A model generated the notes under the pieces. It was not told where the DNA came from and made no database searches. It was given only the letters and a program-made list of their open reading frames with translations. A program made the translations under genes and the position numbers. From Syntrophomonas sp. (GTDB lineage Bacteria; Bacillota; Syntrophomonadia; Syntrophomonadales; Syntrophomonadaceae), in contig JAENZN010000002.1 in assembly GCA_016841245.1 (NCBI GenBank), positions 134,843-198,842 of the forward strand: a DNA stretch of 64,000 nt, in the 5' to 3' direction. Of the stretch, positions 61,546 to 64,000 are shown piece after piece (within the stretch, counting starts at the first letter, position 1; the number at the start of each line of letters is the position of its first letter).

Positions 61546-62887
61546 AGGCTTTTGCCTCCTTTCGCTGTTGGATTTCTTCCTGTTTGATCCGGGACAGCTT
61601 TTTCTGCATTTCCCCGGAACGGGACAGGATACCCGTGCAGAGCTTCACCTCCTTGCGAAGCTGGCTGATTTGCCCGGTCAGCCCGGCGATTTGTTCCTTG
61701 CAGGCCGTCACCTGCTCCTCGTCCCCGCACCGGCGGATGCGGTTGTAAAGGGACTTGCGCGCGGCGGACAGGGCGCTCATTTCCCGCTCCACGGTTGACC
61801 GGTAGGCGACAAGCTGTTCCTTGCCGGAAATATGGTTTTTGCAGAGCAGCTTGGTCTGCGCGGTGAGTTCATTCAAATAGCGGAGGTCCTCGCGCAATAA
61901 AAAATGCGTCCTTTTGCTGGACGCGCGGGGCTTGAGCAGAATGCCCATTTTATAGAGGTAGTGGAAATATAACGCTTGCAGGCCGGTTATTTTTTTCGTT
62001 GTCTTGAGGGAGCCTTTGAAGGTACAGCGTTTTCGCTTCGGTTCCGGCAAGGGGGGCGGTCGCTTGGGTATGCGGTTTCGCAGGATGCACTGCTTGATGG
62101 CTTCCTCGGTGTAATCGTCGCCCAGGGTTTTCAGCCGGACAAATCGCTCCTTGCCTAAAGGACGTACCGCCAGGTGTTTCACGCCGGTTTTGACCTCATA
62201 GCCCTCTTTGCGCAGGGCGGCGATAAATTGCGTGAAGGTCATGGCGTCGTCAATGGCTTTGTCCACGTCCTCCCGGATTAGGCCCCGCCAGGTGGGTTTG
62301 CCTTCCTGCTCAGCTTTCCATTCAGCGTAGTGCTTGGATTTGCCGCGCTGCGGGTTTTCAATGACAGACAGGGCTTGTTCCCGGCACAGCCGGTCGGAGG
62401 TCTTGCGCATGAGAGCGTAGGTAGCGTTGTTGTCGTAATACCGCTTACCATCCCGAAAGGACACGGAATTCAGGACAAAATGGTTATGAAGATGCTGCTT
62501 GTCCAGGTGGGTGGAAACCACCACCTCAAAGCGGTCGCCCCATAGCTCTTTCGCCAGCTTCACGCCAATGGCGTGGGCAGTTTCGGGAGTGGCCTCTCCC
62601 GGCGCAAAGGCTTGGTAGCCGTGAAAGGCCAGGATGCCGTCCTGCTTCTGATATTGCCGCTTTGTCCGAACCATCTGCTCGCAGGCGGTAGCCGGATCGC
62701 AGTTGATGCCTGTTACATAGAACTGCTTTTCAGTTTTGACATCCTGCTGGGTATAATCCAGCACCTTGCGCAGGCCTTGAAAGACGGGACTGGTAAAATC
62801 GGGGTTTTCGGTTTTTTCGGGGTTGGCGGCGTAGTCGATTACCCGGTCAAGGCGGTCGGTTACGTCCCATATTGCTGTAGTTGCCAT
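61496..62887 (-). CDS. Relaxase (MobP/VirD2-like)
   Basis: 463 residues. The N-terminus MATTAIWDVTDRLDRVIDYAANPEKT and FYVTGINCDPATACEQM, then VVVSTHLDKQHLHNHFVLNSVSF, the three-histidine metal motif of MOBP relaxases. The C-terminal region is basic and coiled. The enzyme nicks oriT and stays bound to the 5' end. It is in the order MobC, DUF3848-like, relaxase, PcfB. Confidence 0.95.
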   Translation of the reverse strand: MATTAIWDVTDRLDRVIDYAANPEKTENPDFTSPVFQGLRKVLDYTQQDVKTEKQFYVTGINCDPATACEQMVRTKRQYQKQDGILAFHGYQAFAPGEATPETAHAIGVKLAKELWGDRFEVVVSTHLDKQHLHNHFVLNSVSFRDGKRYYDNNATYALMRKTSDRLCREQALSVIENPQRGKSKHYAEWKAEQEGKPTWRGLIREDVDKAIDDAMTFTQFIAALRKEGYEVKTGVKHLAVRPLGKERFVRLKTLGDDYTEEAIKQCILRNRIPKRPPPLPEPKRKRCTFKGSLKTTKKITGLQALYFHYLYKMGILLKPRASSKRTHFLLREDLRYLNELTAQTKLLCKNHISGKEQLVAYRSTVEREMSALSAARKSLYNRIRRCGDEEQVTACKEQIAGLTGQISQLRKEVKLCTGILSRSGEMQKKLSRIKQEEIQQRKEAKAYEQRSRRRGPSRQHDS

Positions 62888-62890
62888 TGG

Positions 62891-63235
62891 TCATCGCTCC
62901 GGCTCCCCATGCTTTTTCATCAAAGGGTAATCCTCAAGGCCCTCTTGCTTATCACAGATTCTCGCCACGATAAGCTCAAGCATATTTTCCGCATACCGGA
63001 ATTCCTCCTGATATTGGTCGGCCACAACCTCCAGGGGGTTTTGAAACAGCATGAGGTAATCCAGTTCCTCGGGATCATAGCTGTGATTTTTTGTCATATT
63101 TCGGTGAACCTGGGTATAGGCGGCGATTTCTTCCGCTTTTTCAAAGATACCTTGGCCGTCCAGGTTGAGCAGCTTTGCCTTGTAGTCCGCAAAGTTCCGG
63201 TGGATACGGTTTATTAGTAGTGTTTTCTTATCCAT
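62891..63235 (-). CDS. DUF3848-like small protein
   Basis: 114 residues, helical: LLINRIHRNFADYKAKLLNLDGQGIFEKAEEIAAY, HSYDPEELDYLMLFQNPLEVVADQYQEE. It is similar to DUF3848 domains of conjugative elements. The first base of the start codon overlaps the MobC stop; the relaxase starts three bases after this gene. Function unknown. Confidence 0.7.
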   Translation of the reverse strand: MDKKTLLINRIHRNFADYKAKLLNLDGQGIFEKAEEIAAYTQVHRNMTKNHSYDPEELDYLMLFQNPLEVVADQYQEEFRYAENMLELIVARICDKQEGLEDYPLMKKHGEPER

Positions 63236-63564
63236 TAGGTTCTCCTTTCCGGGGCTGTGACCGCCTCTATAATATCCTGTACCGCCTTTCTGAGCCGGTT
63301 GGCTTCATATTGAAATACCGTCTTGTCAATATGCCCGGTGGCATTGGCCTTCGCCGCAATTTGGTTCAGGTTGCCGCCGATGGCGTGCAGTTCCCGCGTC
63401 ATAGAAAAATAGTCGGGAGGGGGCAGCTCCTTGGGTACATAGTCGTTGATGAGGGAGCGGAGATAGCCTTCCTGTGACAATCCCGCTTTTTGGGCGCTGG
63501 TATGAAGCCGTGTATTTTCTTCTTTATTCAGCCAGACTTGAACACGGATACCTCGTTTTCTCAT
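63235..63564 (-). CDS. MobC-like relaxosome accessory protein
   Basis: 109 residues: an N-terminal ribbon-helix-helix (RGIRVQVWLNKEENTRLHTSAQKAGLSQEGYLRSLI) and the MobC region RELHAIGGNLNQIAAKANATG. It binds oriT and helps the relaxase. Its start shares four bases with the stop of the 30-codon gene upstream. Confidence 0.9.
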   Translation of the reverse strand: MRKRGIRVQVWLNKEENTRLHTSAQKAGLSQEGYLRSLINDYVPKELPPPDYFSMTRELHAIGGNLNQIAAKANATGHIDKTVFQYEANRLRKAVQDIIEAVTAPERRT

Positions 63565-63653
63565 CGCACCGTCTCCTTTCGCGCATAATGAGTATCCTTG
63601 AACTCAATGAGGGTGCGAAATTCCTTCCTCCACTTTTGTTGAAATTCGTTCAT
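63561..63653 (-). CDS. 30-residue open frame before mobC
   Basis: ATG 63653 follows AGAGGTG, reads NEFQQKWRKEFRTLIEFKDT and ends HYARKETVR, stopping at TGA that overlaps the MobC ATG (ATGA). Ribosome site, protein-like composition and translational coupling support a real micro-protein. No known relative. Confidence 0.55.
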   Translation of the reverse strand: MNEFQQKWRKEFRTLIEFKDTHYARKETVR

Positions 63654-63702
63654 TCATAACACCTCTTTTCTTGATTGATAGGAGCGTAGCATGAAGGGGG
63701 TA

Positions 63703-63784
63703 TTAGGGGCGAAAGCCCCTAACAAGCGAATTTGGGAGACCAAATTCAGTGCTTGCTGCAACACAAGACAGCTGTCTTGTGTTG
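63703..63784. other. Candidate oriT: three consecutive perfect hairpins
   Basis: Hairpin 1 is 63703-63722 (TTAGGGGC-GAAA-GCCCCTAA). Hairpin 2 is 63728-63747 (GAATTTGG-GAGA-CCAAATTC). The third is a 26-base perfect palindrome 63759-63784 (CAACACAAGACAG and its complement). All lie about 50-130 bases upstream of the mobC/relaxase operon, the usual oriT position. The nick site cannot be fixed by sight. Confidence 0.65.
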
Positions 63785-63882
63785 AAATGCGGTTGCGATT
63801 AACTTCAGATATCACCAGCCGAAAAGAGAGAGTAGGAGAATATAAATATCGCTTATGCCTGCGGCGTTGTGATTTTGCTCCC

Positions 63883-64000
63883 TTACGGCCATTCCCTTTT
63901 CTCGTGTGCTAAACCAGCTAAGTGTTCAATATAGTGCATTCCTCGTTCCCCTGTTTTTATTTTTGTACGGACCGGTACCATCACTTTGGCTTTTCCTGCG
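63883..64000 (-). CDS. Possible partial CDS running out of the window
   Basis: The minus frame is open from the window end to TAA at 63883-63885, reading VMVPVRTKIKTGERGMHYIEH and LAGLAHEKREWP at the end. Composition is protein-like, but only about 38 codons are visible and no family is recognised. It may be the C-terminus of the next gene of the element. Confidence 0.3.
   Translation of the reverse strand, partial: AGKAKVMVPVRTKIKTGERGMHYIEHLAGLAHEKREWP

Noticed and set aside
59503-61587. 694-residue plus-strand open frame in the transfer region
   Set aside because: It is antisense to the coupling-protein, ArdC-like, PcfB and relaxase genes. It is hydrophobic/Arg-rich in a way typical of the complement of GC-rich genes and has no ribosome site.

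Overview
The window looks like a chromosomal segment of an anaerobic low-to-mid-GC Firmicute. A fatty-acid-oxidising, Syntrophomonas-like clostridium is the best guess. The basis is inference from gene content: 2-hydroxyacyl-CoA dehydratase, 4-hydroxybutyrate/butyryl-type CoA-transferases, acyl-CoA dehydrogenase, sigma-54 control, CssRS, purine-rich AGGAGG ribosome sites and many TTG/GTG starts. No species-level marker is present.

Region 1 (1-9.2 kb) is an acyl-CoA module. It holds the end of a 2-hydroxyacyl-CoA dehydratase alpha subunit, its beta subunit, a CoA-transferase, an acyl-CoA dehydrogenase and a DUF1646-type membrane carrier. A convergent PAS/sigma-54 activator follows, then a second CoA-transferase behind a clear -24/-12 promoter. 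Region 2 (9.3-32.3 kb) is ordinary host DNA. It carries a diguanylate cyclase, two paralogous coiled-coil proteins, a protein with a degenerate KaiC-like region plus a PEP/pyruvate-binding domain, a class V aminotransferase, a DUF1015 protein and an HD protein with a possible ADP-ribosyltransferase-like segment. The nickel-pincer cofactor genes larE-larB-larC follow, then CssRS-like sensing genes, a universal stress protein, a truncated Rossmann protein under a second matching sigma-54 promoter, a ParA pair, a DUF4349 lipoprotein and a CHASE4-type/PAS/GGDEF/HD-GYP protein. Several GTCCC-rich inverted repeats are scattered here.

Region 3 (32.5-64 kb) is an integrative conjugative element (ICE) of Tn1549 type next to a tRNA-Leu(CAA) gene. 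Upstream of the intact tRNA lie three tandem ~201-bp units that begin with 5' tRNA-Leu halves. Then come a tyrosine integrase with an apparently duplicated core-binding domain, an excisionase-like protein and Tn916-like regulators. Cargo follows (36.6-49 kb): a MerR-ABC exporter operon flanked by 22-bp direct repeats, a rifampin-phosphotransferase-like enzyme with a TetR regulator, an IS630 remnant, a truncated MFS transporter, and a second MerR gene with an ICMT-like methyltransferase. The GC-rich conjugation module (49-63.6 kb) is all on the minus strand. It encodes MobC, relaxase, PcfB, the VirD4 coupling protein, Maff2, VirB6, PrgI (VirB3-like), VirB4 and an M23 peptidase. A candidate oriT of three perfect hairpins sits upstream of mobC. 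The far end of the element is outside the window.
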